A stretch of 64,000 nt of DNA from Adenophora triphylla var. japonica (Eukaryota; Streptophyta; Magnoliopsida; Asterales; Campanulaceae), in contig JAFEMH010001236.1 of assembly GCA_022495995.1 (NCBI GenBank), positions 1-64,000 on the forward strand. Direction: 5' to 3'. The first letter of the stretch is position 1. The number at the start of each line of letters is the position of its first letter. The translations under genes and the position numbers were made by a program. This document shows, in pieces, positions 10,961 through 22,208 of this stretch. The notes under the pieces are model-generated. The model did not search any database, was not told where the DNA came from, and was given only the letters and a program-made list of their open reading frames with translations.

Positions 10961-12178
10961 ATGTCGAGAAGGAAGAATATCCCTGTCCCGGAGATTGATT
11001 TTGACTCAACCAAATTTGTGGGGAGTAAAGCCAATTTTTTTTTGATAAGTATGAAAATAAAGGTTTTATAGTTGAGAATGAGTTTAAGCCCGAGGGGCTT
11101 GGATTGGATGAGATCTTTCAAAGATATGGATGGGTTAATTTAGCGAGTCGACCGGCTAATGAGGGGTCAAAATTGTTAGTAAAGGAATTTTACGCAAATG
11201 CTTTTGAGGCGGGGGATGAGAGAAGGATTGCATTTGTGAGGGGAAAATATGTGGGTTATACCGGTGATGATATTAATAGCTATTATGGGATGAGGTCTCC
11301 CGGGTGGGCGATTGATTCGTGTGCTTACTATGATAATGCCTAAATAATGGAAAGGAATGTGGAGGGTAATCTCCATAGGTTGGCCCCGACTATTGTGGAT
11401 GTTGACATGTTGATGTTAAGGAATGGGTATGTGAAGAAGGCGAGGGATTTGAGTTTAGAGATGAGAGCCCTTCATAGGTTTATTTGTGAGTGCATTATGC
11501 CCACGTCCCATTATAATGACGTGCATTGGAAACGGGCTTGCAATACCCATGGAGATTGTGAATACCTACAAGGCTATGGGCAGGTTCAACTTCAACTTTC
11601 CACTACTTATTTCTGGGTTGATTGAGCGGGCTGGGGTTAATTTCACTCGCCCGCGGATTGTGAGGGATATTGTATCGTCTGGGACTGCTGTAAGTAAAAA
11701 GACCCTCACAATAAAGGGGCATGCCCCGCAGCAAGGAGAAGGTTCGTCAAGAGGAAGGGCAGAGAGAGTTATAGAAGAGGATATGGAAGAGCAGCAGTTC
11801 ACCCCGACTGAGGCAGCTTATTATATGGCGGGACATGTGGAGTCATTGTCGAATGAGATTGGGCAGCTGCGAGTGCAGTGTGGGAGTTTTGATCAGAGAC
11901 TGGTAAGCATGGAGGAGAGCCAGAGGCAGATGCAGTCTCAGGTTACTGAGGATCTTTTTGCTGCGAGTATGTGGAGGCAACGTATGGAGGATGAGCAGAC
12001 GGCAATGTTTCACGAGATAAGGGACAGGCTTCCACCCCTTCCATCTCCGCAGCATATTCCATATCATCCACCTCAGTACTGTGACTCGCAGGAATTGATG
12101 GGAGTGTTTCTTGGGATGCGCAGCCGTCGTCCTCGCAGCAACAGCAACAACAACAACACAGTTCAGACTCAAGTATGA
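10961..12178 (+). pseudogene. Element B envelope-position accessory ORF, broken
   Basis: This ORF of about 400 codons lies between pol and the 3' LTR, where Athila elements carry an env-like gene. The Met at 10961 begins MSRRKNIPVPEIDFD. It contains KEFYANAFE, FVRGKYVGYTGDDIN, LRNGYVKKARD and HYNDVHW, followed by a glutamine/glutamate-rich, coil-prone tail that ends near 12178. It resembles what I recall as the putative plant transposon protein domain; I see no signal peptide or clear membrane anchor. Lesions are a frameshift in a T-run near 11034-11042, a TAA at 11341, and a deletion of about 46 bp near 11537 relative to the copy in element C. Function is unknown. Confidence 0.65.
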
Positions 12179-12966
12179 GTGGATCATTTGGTCCTTGGGA
12201 CCCTTATTAGTGATTTTGGTTGGAGGTACCTTTATCCCCCTATTTTATTTTGTGCTTGCATTTGGGACAATGCAACTTTTTGTTTGGGGGTGGGGTGCAT
12301 TTTATTTGGTTTTTGGTGTTTTCATCACCATGTGTATAATTTTCTTTCAAAAAAAAATTAAAAAAAAAATAGAGAGGCTAGGTGAAAACCCGAAAGGGCG
12401 CCTATGGCAAAAGGAGAGGTGTGAGAATTGAATGAACACATTTTTTGGAAACACCGGCGTGGAGTTATAAGGGGGTTCGGAGTTCGGGTAGGACTGCCTT
12501 TTTGATTTAGGAGGAATGGTTAGAGAAGTTAGGTTAGTAAACTCTCATTCTTTTCTGTTGGAGTTATAAGGGGTGTTGAAGCTTTTAGATGAGGTAAATT
12601 CATGTGTGGGACTTCTTTCCCTGACATGGATTTCTTTTTATGAGGGAGTTAATAGTGAGAGACTAGCGTGGGGGAATTAGGAAATTTTTAGTCCCCCGTT
12701 TGCTTTTATGAGTGGGCCCTAGTTTGGATATGTTTTTTTCTTGTCATTGGTGTGTATAACAAGCTAGGGCCATTATTGATTTTTCATCTGGGAGTTATAT
12801 GGAGAGGAGTTTCTTATACTCCTTTGTTTATGGTTGACATCTTGAATTGGTGAAATAGAGGAATTAGGGGTCATTTTCTCCCATGCTACGCTTGTTAGAC
12901 CCGGTGCTTTAGATGTGGGGTTAGGATAATACTCGGGACGAGTAATGGTCTAAGCGTGGGGGAATT
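12179..12966 (+). other. 3' spacer and polypurine tract of element B
   Basis: This is non-coding. Purine- and T-rich stretches occur at 12285-12370. Just before the LTR it reads GCGTGGGGGAATT, the likely polypurine tract that primes plus-strand synthesis. Nothing else is recognised. Confidence 0.6.
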
Positions 12967-13336
12967 TGATGTGGTGATTTTGGATATATTTTTATCCCCT
13001 ATTATTCCGAGTATTTTAGTCTACTTTCATGTATTTGATGGGATTTTAATGTAATTTGAGAACTTATGTGAGTTTGAGAGTTTATGGAGAGTATTGTAAT
13101 TTAGAGGCAATTTTTAATGTTTATTTGCCTAATGTAATAGTTTAGGAAATTTGGTGTTAAAGTCCCAAACAAGTTTTAGTGAAGACCAAGTCAACCGAGA
13201 GTTTGAGGAAGAAAGAGGACTGTTCAGGTATTTAGAGAAGGTGGTGAAGCAAACTGGCTAAGGAAAGAGGAGGACCTGGGAGTAATTTTGGAAGAATGCA
13301 GAAGAAAGAAAAAAAAACTCAAAAACGACTGTTGAA

Positions 13337-13447
13337 GTGGGCGACCGCCGAGCTGAGGTGAGCGACCGCCCAGGTGAGATTTTCGAATTTAAATCGAGTT
13401 GCTGTACAAGTGGGCGGCCGCTCAGAAGCAAGGTGGGTGACCGCCCA
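13337..13447 (+). repeat. 73-bp-period array of paired GGGCGACCGC sites (B LTR)
   Basis: Four sites have GGG (or GAG) at 13339, 13360, 13412 and 13435. The pairs are 21 and 23 bp apart and the period is 73 bp. The array lies about 85 bp upstream of the LTR TATA box. Confidence 0.9.
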
Positions 13448-13531
13448 GGTCCCGTTTCTCAGCAGATCAGTTTCCTAATCTAAAAGGGTTCCATGCTCCT
13501 TCCAAATTTTTTCACCCTTTTTGCCCTAGGA

Positions 13532-13538
13532 TATATAG
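13532..13538 (+). promoter_or_regulatory. TATA box of the element B LTR
   Basis: TATATAG follows the motif array and precedes the R-U5 part of the LTR. Confidence 0.5.
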
Positions 13539-14398
13539 AAACAGTCAAGACTATTTTATGGGAGGCTTTATTCTCTATTGTTTTCAAGGTTGTAATCCGG
13601 ATTAAAGAATTTCACTTTTCTTCCATCGATTCAGGTTCTATGTATTGCTATTCATATTTTATGATTTCAATCGTGAATATGAGTAGCTAATTTCTCAATT
13701 TCATGGATTGGATGTAGTAGTTGTGGAATTTCTATGCTAAATTGATTTTAATTCTTCCAAACTTTCTCGTTCTTATTTGATGAAATAATTATCATTCAAT
13801 TTATTTGTTTTAGATTGTTGCACTACTGTGGACAATTTATATAAAGATCACTATTTCATCAATTAGGTTTGATTGTTGACCTACCGGAATTCAAGAAAAC
13901 CTAGATTCATTTATTTCTTATTTGCTTAATGAATTTATTGAGTATTGTTTTGACCTACCGGAATTTACAATACGATAGAAATATTGGGGTTGCAATTCGA
14001 ACATCAAACGTCCCAACCCTTAGTCAAGTGAAAGAATCTTTGAACGAGATTGTTATTTTTATTATCTATTAAACCCTAGCATAGAAAGGAGACAACTACG
14101 AAATCCAATCCGTGAATTCTTTTAATCTGGTTAAACTCTTGTTTCTTGTTTACTTGTTTTCTTCAATTCATTATTTTAATTTCTTTCTTTAGTAGTTTAA
14201 TTAATAAATCAAATCAAAAACCTTGGGTGTCTTTCTGCACTAATTAAATCAACTTGTTGAACACGCAAGTCTCTGTGGTTCGACCCTTATTACTTGTACT
14301 GCTACTTTGATAATTTGTACTTGCAAGGTTTTATTACACAGTGGATGTAAATAATTTTCTTTCATTATTTTCTTTTTTTAGTTGTTTAAAATTAATGT

Positions 14399-14961
14399 GT
14401 GAGATACTCTTTGAGGATGTATAGAATGAACGCCTATAATATGCATTGTGCTAAATGTGGTGATTATTATCATACTACTATTAATTGTCCGTTTAGGGCA
14501 TATTTTCCTGAGTATTCTCCACAGATACAAGAAATAAGTTCGTTCCAACCATGGAAACAACAATATAATTATTCCCCCAATTGTTATACACAAGGGTGGG
14601 GAAACCATTCAAACCATGCATGGAACAGTTATGAGCCACATTCTTATGACCCCCTCAACCTAAAATGCAACCATGGCAGGAGGCGTTGATAAGAAGGCAG
14701 GAGGATTTGATAAGAATGCAGGAGGAAAATCTTCAACAACGACAGCAACGAACTTCAGCTTTAAATAGGCTCGAAGAACAGATAATTAAGATGGTAGAGG
14801 TTGCAAGGGGTTGGGGGCAAGATACAAGTTCGGTCCCTCCAGAACAATATGAATGGGAGGATGATTCCAATTTTGACGAACTTCCAACTCTCTCTCCGTC
14901 TGCTGCTGGTGATAATGTGGTTGTTGATGATGATGAATTAAGAGGCCGACTAAGGAGGTAG
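14399..14961 (+). pseudogene. gag: Element G gag C-terminus with zinc knuckle
   Basis: The first frame (14399-14689) has a CCHC zinc knuckle, CAKCGDYYHTTINC, then WGNHSNHAWN, comparable to the PGWRNHPNFSW block at the gag end of element C. A shift near 14670 leads to a second frame (14665-14961) with a glutamine-rich coiled segment (QEALIRRQEDLIRMQEEN) and an acidic end. This is how Athila gag C-termini look. The capsid core is missing because element B occupies the upstream side. Confidence 0.65.
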
Positions 14962-14999
14962 AGAAAACATGACATGAACAAATTTGTGATGAATTTGAG

Positions 15000-15359
15000 T
15001 TGGCCCTATATGGGGTGGAAGAGAAATTTAAAAATGACGGGGGCGTGATTGTTGATAACGTTGGGCCCGACCAAATTGACGAACAATGCCTCAAAGAAGA
15101 TCTTCTCCATTCCATTGAAAGTGTGAAAGCCTCCATCATTCTTGTACCTCCCCCTATTTTTGAGGGTGAAGAAAGTGGCGAGAGTTTGAAAAAAAAGAAG
15201 CCTAAAAAGCTGAAACGTCAAAAATTCCATTGGGCACAAAACAATATCAAAGCTCAAGGAATTTATATGGAGCATGAACTGAACATAAGGACCCGCGAAA
15301 CCATGAAGTGGGCCAAAGGACGAAAGGTGAAGTCCAAACGGGAGCAACGGTCGGGCTAA
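15000..15359 (+). CDS. Unknown lysine-rich ORF replacing pol in element G
   Basis: This 119-codon ORF starts MALYGVEEKF, has an acidic middle (IFEGEESGES) and a basic stretch (KKKKPKKLKRQK). It ends directly before the conserved post-pol spacer sequence. I recognise no domain. By position it stands where several kilobases of pol should be, so it may be a remnant of polyprotein linker sequence joined by deletion, or a product retained by a non-autonomous family. No catalytic motif is visible. Confidence 0.4.
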   Translation: MALYGVEEKFKNDGGVIVDNVGPDQIDEQCLKEDLLHSIESVKASIILVPPPIFEGEESGESLKKKKPKKLKRQKFHWAQNNIKAQGIYMEHELNIRTRETMKWAKGRKVKSKREQRSG

Positions 15360-15524
15360 CGACCTTAACCAAATGCGCTAATTGGGAGGCAATCCAAGTA
15401 GGTATGTTTTTACTTGCTTTATTTATTTGCTTTGTTGTGTCATATCGTCCGTTGAACCCAAGACATGTTTTTATTCTCTTTTCTATGAGGACATAGCATG
15501 TTTTGAGTTTGGGATTAGATATCT

Positions 15525-15575
15525 CTCCGAGTTTGTGGGTTTATAGGGGAGTCTATATAGTGTCACCCTCCAAAT
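15525..15575 (+). promoter_or_regulatory. Conserved non-coding block with TATATAG (G copy)
   Basis: This matches 10096-10145 in element B at nearly every base, including TTTATAGG, TATATAGTG and CACCCTCC. It lies at the same place relative to the end of pol. There is no envelope-position ORF behind it here. Confidence 0.5.
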
Positions 15576-16905
15576 AAATAGAAATTTTTTTAAAAATAAT
15601 TGTTCTCATTATATGTTAGGAAGTTGGCCAACGTCCGTGATGATTTGAGGGTTTTTTTATTGAGTTTTGCTAAGTTTGGGCCAATTTGAATTTGTTTATT
15701 AGAATTGCATTAATACATGTAAAACACAATTGCACCACCATTCACTTCCATCATATTTCTTGATCATGGTCATTAATTTAGGTGTACTTTATGGGTTCAC
15801 TTTGACAATCTCGGGGTTCTTAGAACATGGTTACACGCTTGTCAATAACAAATCAATAGATTACTTGATATTTATGGCTTTTATTTCTTTGACAACCCTC
15901 TTGTGAGCCTTCGACTTTCTCGTCACTGTTTATATATTGAAGTGTCGCTTGATCCCTTTTTGAGCCTTTTAGAAAGAATGGAACATCTAGACCACCATTC
16001 GCCTTCATTTGATGCCTACTCCCTAACCCTTGACACCTAGAATAGGTTTATCCTACCTTTGCAAGAATGTGAAATTAGAAAAGATAAGTTTAAGGGTTAC
16101 ATAGGAAAATTAAGGGAATGAGTGAGGAAGGTCAAAAACTGTAAAGTTGATGTGTATTGTATAAAAGGGGGCAAGAGAAAAAAAAGGTTAAAAAAAAGTT
16201 AAAAAAAAGTTAAAAAAAAAAAAAGCAGCTTGCCCCCTAATTTTGTGAACTATGATTGATAAGTGACCTGTACTGAGCGAGAGAATGCTTTCAACCCCAC
16301 ATGTATAAAGTATGACAAATTAGTCAAGTTTAGGGGTTGAAGCATTGGGGAAACAAAGGTGAGCGAAAAGCTAAATTTCAGGAAGGAGTAACATGCAATT
16401 GAAGACTTTTAGTTCCACATTCTTGTATTTGTATGTCCATTTCTTCGTTTGTACCCGTGAACCTATCCCCATAATTGTTGTGGACCTAACTTAAAGCCAT
16501 AATTCGTGTTCAATATTGAGTAGTCGGGTTGACAAGTGCGTAACCATGCATATGAGTATCCTTGTAAATTGTACTGTTATTTGTGATGTAGGGCAAGTCT
16601 TAGTGAACCCATAAACAATCTTATCTTAGTGATCGTGATCTCCCATATTTCATTCATCATTCAGGCCGAGGTGGAAAATTATGGGTTAGATGCATTAATG
16701 TAATTGTAATAGCAAATTCTTATTGGCATTTGTTTAGCATATTATGTGAGAATCTGAGACTTGTTTGGTCGGCAACCTTGTATGTATTGAGAACATATCA
16801 AAAATATTTTCTGTTGATTGTTTTTATTTGTTAGGGTAGTTTTGTTTTTGTTTAGTTTTATTTTGTTTTACTCGAGGACGAGCAAAAGGTAAGTTTGGGG
16901 GTATT
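15576..16905 (+). other. Spacer and polypurine tract of element G
   Basis: This is non-coding, with A-runs at about 16175-16225. It ends AAGTTTGGGGGTATT, a polypurine tract identical in kind to that of element C. No gene is seen. Confidence 0.6.
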
Positions 16906-18027
16906 TGATGGATGTGGTTTTACCCATCCAAAAGATATGTTTCATAGCTTATTTGATGCTTGAACCCTTGGGAATTTAATGTATTTTGTAGTGTTTTGAA
17001 AGTACAGGGGTTGAATTGCAATTGCTGAAAATAGAGGATTTGAGCCTACTTTGAAAGTTTTGGGACTAAATTGCAATTCTGAAAAATGTGGGACTAAACT
17101 AAAATTATGAAGTTCAGGGGCCAAAGTGAAAATATGGAAAGTTCAGTGACTAAAATGTAAAAGAAAAAAGTACAGTGATCAAAGTACAACTGTGAATAAA
17201 AACCTGAAGGAAAAGACCAAAAGTGACTGTACATTTGGGCGAGGGCTGAATGGAGATGGGCGACCGACCGCTGGCCTGCAAACGGTTTGGGCTTGGTTTG
17301 GGCCTGATTGAACAATGTTGTCTCACGTCAATTGCAACCTAGGTTTTCTATTAAATTCAGTAGTCGTTTTCTTTTTAAAATAAGGGGGGAGCCGAATATC
17401 ACTGTTTCCAGTAAAAAAGAAAAACATCAATAACTCCATTGTATTTTTATAACGATTCGAAATCCAGGTTTTGTTTCTTTATTTTAATTTTGTAATTTTA
17501 ATGTGAATTATGAGTAGCTAAATATTTTATTCGCGGATTGGATGTAACAACTATCAAATTTCTATGCTAGTAATATTTTAATTCTTCCATTCTTGTCTTG
17601 TTCTTGTTCCATGGAATTTGTTTAATTTGTTTTTAGACTTCAACAATATAGATAGATATTGTTGGTCTTTAAATTATTAGGGTTTAAATTATTGCATTAG
17701 CGTGGATAATTTTTAGATTGACCTTGATTTCATTGAATAGATTTAATTGAAGACCTAGCGAAAATCAAACAAATCTAAAATCAATTGTTCTTTGAATTTT
17801 AATGTATTACTTGTGTGTTTTGTAGACCTAGCGAAAAACAACATATAGAAGTAATAATAGGGTTGCAATCCGGCCATCTAACCGTCCCAACTCTTATTAA
17901 AGTGAACGATTTCTTGAACAAGATTAGTAATTATTTTCATAAATCAACATAGGAAGGAGATAGTTGTGAAACCCAATTCGTGAATCCTTGTCATTCTTGA
18001 TTTCAATATCTGTTTTATTTTCATTAG
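16906..18027 (+). repeat. 3' LTR of element G, left part
   Basis: This starts TGATGGATGTGG after the polypurine tract. It holds a weak pair of GGGCGA sites at 17237 and 17258, 21 bp apart, the remnant of the paired array. Element C splits it after 18027. Confidence 0.7.
18023..18027. other. Target site duplication of element C (left)
   Basis: ATTAG here is repeated exactly at 28236-28240 on the other side of element C. The 5-bp length is normal for Ty3 integrases. Confidence 0.9.
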
Positions 18028-18360
18028 TGATGAGTGAGTTTTACACTCATCCATTGACTACTTTTTGAACTTACTATTTGCTTAATCCTTGAGTTTTGTG
18101 TGTTTAATGGATATTTTTAGTGTTTTTAGTTTCAGTGGTTCAAGTTTGGAAATTGGGAACAATTGTGAATAAATCAAGTGGAAAATTGAGATGATGCAAT
18201 TATGGGTTGAATCAAGTTATAAGTGGGACAAAACCAAGGCAATTGTAGTGGAAGAAAGCAGCTGGGCTAATGCAAGAATGAAAAGGAGGATGGAAATTGG
18301 GCCATTTCAAGTAGCTGGGCCGGAAGGAAGAAAAGAAAATGGGCCTAACAGTCTGCCAAG

Positions 18361-18544
18361 GTGGGCGGTCGCTCAGGTTCTATTGGGCGGCCGCTCAGGA
18401 GGAAAAATGTGAAGCTTTGAACCTTCTGCCAGTGTGGGCGACCGTGCAGTGCAGTGTGGGCGGCCGCTCACAAGTATGAGTTGTGAAGACAAATGTTTCT
18501 GGAGCACTGGGCGACCGCCCAGGGGTGAAGTGGGCGACCGCCCA
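18361..18544 (+). repeat. 73-bp-period array of paired GGGCGACCGC sites (C 5' LTR)
   Basis: Six sites have GGG at 18363, 18385, 18436, 18458, 18509 and 18532. Pair spacing is 22, 22 and 23 bp and the repeat period is 73 bp. Variants include GTGGGCGGCCGCTCA and GTGGGCGACCGCCCA. The array ends about 175 bp upstream of the TATA box. Confidence 0.95.
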
Positions 18545-18717
18545 CGAGGCGTTTTGCAGAATGGTTACAGGCGGATTGGCATTAATGGGAAATGATGATT
18601 TCTATTAATGGTGGCTGTTTATGATTGTTAATGAAGGATTAATTGCAGCAGTGGTTTTTGGAGAACATGGTTTATTTATTTTTTATTATTGTTTTTTTTC
18701 AGTTTTTTTTAGAGACT

Positions 18718-18724
18718 TATATAA
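18718..18724 (+). promoter_or_regulatory. TATA box of the element C LTR
   Basis: TATATAA follows T-rich sequence; the identical copy in the right LTR is at 27469-27475. Confidence 0.65.
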
Positions 18725-19490
18725 GTAGAGTGTCATTGTCTTTTCTAGAACTTATGCAGAATTTTCTTAGAATTTCCTTGGTGTTCTTCTTTTTTCATGG
18801 ATAGCTAATTTCTTAGTTCTTGGAATTGGAGGTAACATTTTATGTTTTAAGTTTTACTCTTCATTTTTATCTTTGTGGTACTTGGGATTATCAAGTTATT
18901 TTTAATGGAATTTTAGAACTCTTGTCTTGATCAAATAATTGTTCTTGAATTATTTAGAATTTCAATTGTGAACCGCCAAATTTACAATTGAAATTAGTCT
19001 TGGCTTGGTAGTAACAATTCATTGAATCTCCGCCAAAAGATTCTTAAGAATTGTTGTTCATTGTGTGTTCTTAAGTTCTAAAATGGGTTTCTAACTAATC
19101 TATGAACGGGCCAAGGGAATAGATTAGTTAGAAACACTTGATTGCAAATCACCCGCCAAAGTGTCCCAATCATACTTTTGTAAGAACAAAACCCCAAGTG
19201 CACTTTGATTGATGAATTGTGAAACTTGAGCATAATTTGTGAAACCAATTCCGGGAATTGCCTCCTTATTATAAAAATCTCTTAAAATCACTTTTACTTA
19301 ATTTTTGCAACCATCTTAGTCTTAAACAAATCAACCAATCCTTCACTTTACAAACTTTTTGTTATAGCAATAATTCTTACACTTTAAATTCGTGTCTCGG
19401 TGGTTCGACCCTACTTACCCTATCTACAAATCAATTGTAGGTAGTTTGAGTTGGAAAATTTCTTTTGACGTTTCGACGTTCGTCAAAATT

Positions 19491-19508
19491 TGGCGCCGTT
19501 GCCGGGGA
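19491..19508 (+). promoter_or_regulatory. Primer binding site of element C
   Basis: TGGCGCCGTTGCCGGGGA lies five bases after the LTR. I recall this as the tRNA-Asp-type primer site common in Athila elements. Confidence 0.85.
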
Positions 19509-19603
19509 CGTGAAATTTAAAGTTGTTAAATTATTTGCTATTGTGAATAGTATTTTGTGTATATATATTTTTGTCTTGTTTTAACTTGGTGTTGCAGATT
19601 TGA

Positions 19604-20990
19604 ATGTTTGGTCGTAGGTCACTACAACCCGAGTTGTTACCAATTGACCACAATATTCATCGCATCAACAAGAGGAAGCACCCGGAACCGAGTGATACAG
19701 AAAGTGATTCAGTTTACTCTCAACAGTCCGAGAATTACGATTTTGAAGAAGAAGTGAAAATGGCGGAACCACAAATGATGGGTGATTTTGCACGTCCGGT
19801 AATTGAACCATCGCCATCATGCATTGTACTCCCACAAGCAGCAAGGAGTTATGAGTTGAAGAACCTCCATTTCAACATGCTTCCTTCATTTCATGGGATG
19901 GCATCGGAAGACCCAATTACCTTCATGAGAGAGTTCTATAGCACTGTTCAAGGTTTTCCATTGGGGCAACTAACTGAAGAGCAGTTGAGAATGAGGTGCT
20001 TTGCTTATACGTTGAAGGATGCTGCCAAGACATGGTTTATGGCACTTGCTCCGGCCTCTCTTAACACTTGGACGGAAGTCTACAACAAGTTCATGGCAAA
20101 GTTTTACTCTCATCAAAAGACATCCGACTTGAGGTCCAAGATAATGTCTTTCAATCAAGAGCCTGTGAAGCTTTTCATGAAGCTTCGGGATCGATTCAAG
20201 ATGTTGCTAGTCCAATGTCCTCATCATGGGTTTCCTTTAGCCCTCTTAAATCAGGCCTTCTATGATGGGTTGACTCAACAAGGTCAAGCCCAAGTGGATA
20301 ATGCAAATGGGGGTGCTATGGGTGAGAAAACCGCCGATGAAACAAGAGCCTTATATGAGAGACTTGGCATGAATTCGCAGCAGAAAAGTGTGAGAGGAGG
20401 AAGAAAAGGTGTTTATGAAGTTGAGACTAATGATGTTCTAGCGCAACAAGTTTCGGCATTGACTACGCAAATGAAGAATTTCATGGGAATGATGACGGCT
20501 CAAAGTCAAGGTCAAAACCAAGGGCGAAATCAAGGAGAGGGAAGTTCGGGCACAAGTTGTGTAATTTGTAATGTGAACTCCCATGATATTATGGGATGCC
20601 CATTGAGAGACCAATTCCCGGAATTTCTTGAGCAAGCAAATGCAATGAACGCTTTTCAACCAAGAGTGAGGAATGATCTGTTTTCCAACTCTTACAATCC
20701 GGGTTGGCGGAATCATCCCAATTTCTCTTGGGAGGAAATCAAGGGCGTGGAGTCAATTTCAAAGAACAATACCAACCACAAATGCAACATAAGAAGAACA
20801 AGGGCCTGCAAGGCCTAGTGTGGAGGAAACGTTGCAGAAATTCATTCAAGCCGCTCAACCGTAATCAAAGTGATCATGGACCAACGAATGGGGAACCAAG
20901 AAGCTTCCTTGAAAAAGCTCGAAAATCGAGATGGGTCAAATTGCCGAGGCACTCCAAAAGCACAATCCGGTACGCTACCGAGTCAACCTA
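19604..20990 (+). pseudogene. gag: Element C gag, frameshifted at its C-terminus
   Basis: The Met at 19604 opens an uninterrupted frame of about 380 codons. It has the retrotransposon gag core (MLPSFHGMASEDPITFMREF, LKDAAKTWFMALAP, KFMAKFYSHQKT, LNQAFYDGL) and a CCHC knuckle, CVICNVNSHDIMGC. The PGWRNHPNFSW block follows. Near 20735 the frame shifts, and the rest (QGRGVNFKEQYQPQ onward) continues in a second frame and then a third before 20990. It would form the particle shell. The core is well preserved while the tail is decayed. Confidence 0.85.
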
Positions 20991-21071
20991 ACAAGCAAAG
21001 GCCGTCACCCCGAGGATTGGTAAGACTCTTCAGAGGTACACTCTTCTCCTTCTCCTATAGATGATAACAAT

Positions 21072-22208
21072 ATGCATGAGAATGAAGTGGTGGTTGAGGA
21101 ACGAGTTGAAGTGACTCCCGAGGAGAAACTTCCAACTCCACCTCTTAAGCCTTATGTGCCTCCCCGTCCCTTTTCCCGTAGATTGGTCAAGAATAAGGTT
21201 GAAACACAATTTAAAGAGTTGTATGACATGCTTTCTAAGGTGAATGTAAATTTGCCTTTGCTCAATGTAATTAAAAATATTCCTTCCTATGCTAAATTTT
21301 TCAAGGAATTGAGCACAAATAAAAGAAAGTATGCCCCGAACGAAAAAATTGTGGTTTCGGACCAAGTTAGTGTCATTTTTGAAAAGAATTTGCCTCCTAA
21401 GCTTAAAGACCCCGGTAGTTTTAATGTGATGATTTCTTTGGGGGACTCTAAGAAAGTGAGAGCAATGTTAGATTTAGGAGCTAGCATTAACTTGTTGCCT
21501 TATTCTTTGTTTGTGGAGCTTGGGTTGGGTGAACTAAAACCTACTACTATGACCTTGCAACTTGCGGACCGTTCGGTCAAATATCCAAAGGGAATAGTAG
21601 AAGATGTTTTAGTTCAAGTTGATAAACTAATTATCCCGGTTGATTTTGTGGTTCTTGATATGGAGAGAGATGCTAAAGATGTGAATGATGTTCCTATTTT
21701 ATTGGGGAGACCTTTTATGGCTACCGCGGATGCGGTAATTAATGTGAAAGATGGAAGTTTGTCTTTAACTGTCATGGATGAAATTGTTAATTTCTCTATC
21801 TTTGATTCCATGAAAAAGCCATATGAGGTTAATGAGTGTTTATTTTGTGATGTTGCTGAAAATTCTGTGTTATTTGAGCATGATGTTGAGGGCTCTCTTG
21901 TTTCTGAGTTTGTGGATGAGTTAGTTATGGAAGGTGTTTTTGATCAAAATGAGGCGAGGGCCATTCTTGCTGAGATGGATGTTATGGAGGAAATTACTGA
22001 AAAGGTTCCTTTAGAATCTTTAGGTAATTTTAATCCTAAGCATTTGCCATCTATTGTCTCTCCTCCCGAGTTAGATCTTAAACAACTTCCATCTAGCTTA
22101 AAGTATGCTTTTCTTGGTGCAAATGATTCTTTGCCCGTTATTATTGCTTCCGGACTTAACGAGAATTGCAGGGGAAAGAAGGTTGTTGGATGTGTTGAAG
22201 CGACATAA
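21072..22208 (+). pseudogene. pro: Element C protease region
   Basis: A 378-codon open frame holds the Athila-type aspartic protease. The active site reads LDLGASINLLPYSLF, the usual D-x-G-A-S form of this lineage, and a second conserved block reads PILLGRPFMATADAVI. The enzyme cuts the polyprotein. The frame ends just after SGLNENC, where RT should begin; a frameshift near 22170 moves the RT start into another frame. The start Met at 21072 is simply the first Met, since this region would normally be read through from gag. Confidence 0.85.

Larger units (their letters stand above)
8850..14340 (+). mobile_element. Element B: 3' part of an Athila-type Ty3/gypsy element
   Basis: In order this has the integrase core and C-terminus, a spacer with a conserved TATA-containing block and a 73-bp-period motif array, an envelope-position ORF, another spacer, and a 3' LTR starting TGATGTGG at 12967. 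Its 5' part is missing because element A is inserted at 8850 and the rest lies left of the window. It lies against the interior of element G and so appears inserted in G. Confidence 0.75.
12967..14340 (+). repeat. 3' LTR of element B
   Basis: This starts TGATGTGGTGATTTTGG directly after a polypurine tract and ends ATTACACA, about 1374 bp. The final 150 bp (CTCTGTGGTTCGACCC and flanks) is shared with the end of the LTR of G, marking them as related families. It includes the motif array at 13337-13447 and TATATAG at 13532. The right edge is set by TG...CA and by the start of the G interior, so it may be off by a few bases. Confidence 0.65.
14341..18027 (+). mobile_element. Element G: Athila-type element lacking pol
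   Basis: This holds a gag C-terminus with zinc knuckle, a lysine-rich ORF of unknown identity, the post-pol spacer with the block shared with element B, a polypurine tract and a 3' LTR starting TGATGGATG at 16906. Element C interrupts the LTR at 18028; the LTR resumes at 28241 and stops near 28370. No protease, RT, RNase H or integrase lies between gag and the post-pol spacer. The 5' part is left of B, outside the window. Confidence 0.65.
18028..19485 (+). repeat. 5' LTR of element C
   Basis: This is 1458 bp, with ends TGATGAGTGAG and GACGTTCGTCA. It contains six paired GGGCGACCGC-type sites upstream of the TATA box. It differs from the right LTR at the GTTTTGCAG/GTTTGCGAG region near 18552, a T-run near 18789, and one C/A substitution near 18973. 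Confidence 0.95.
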
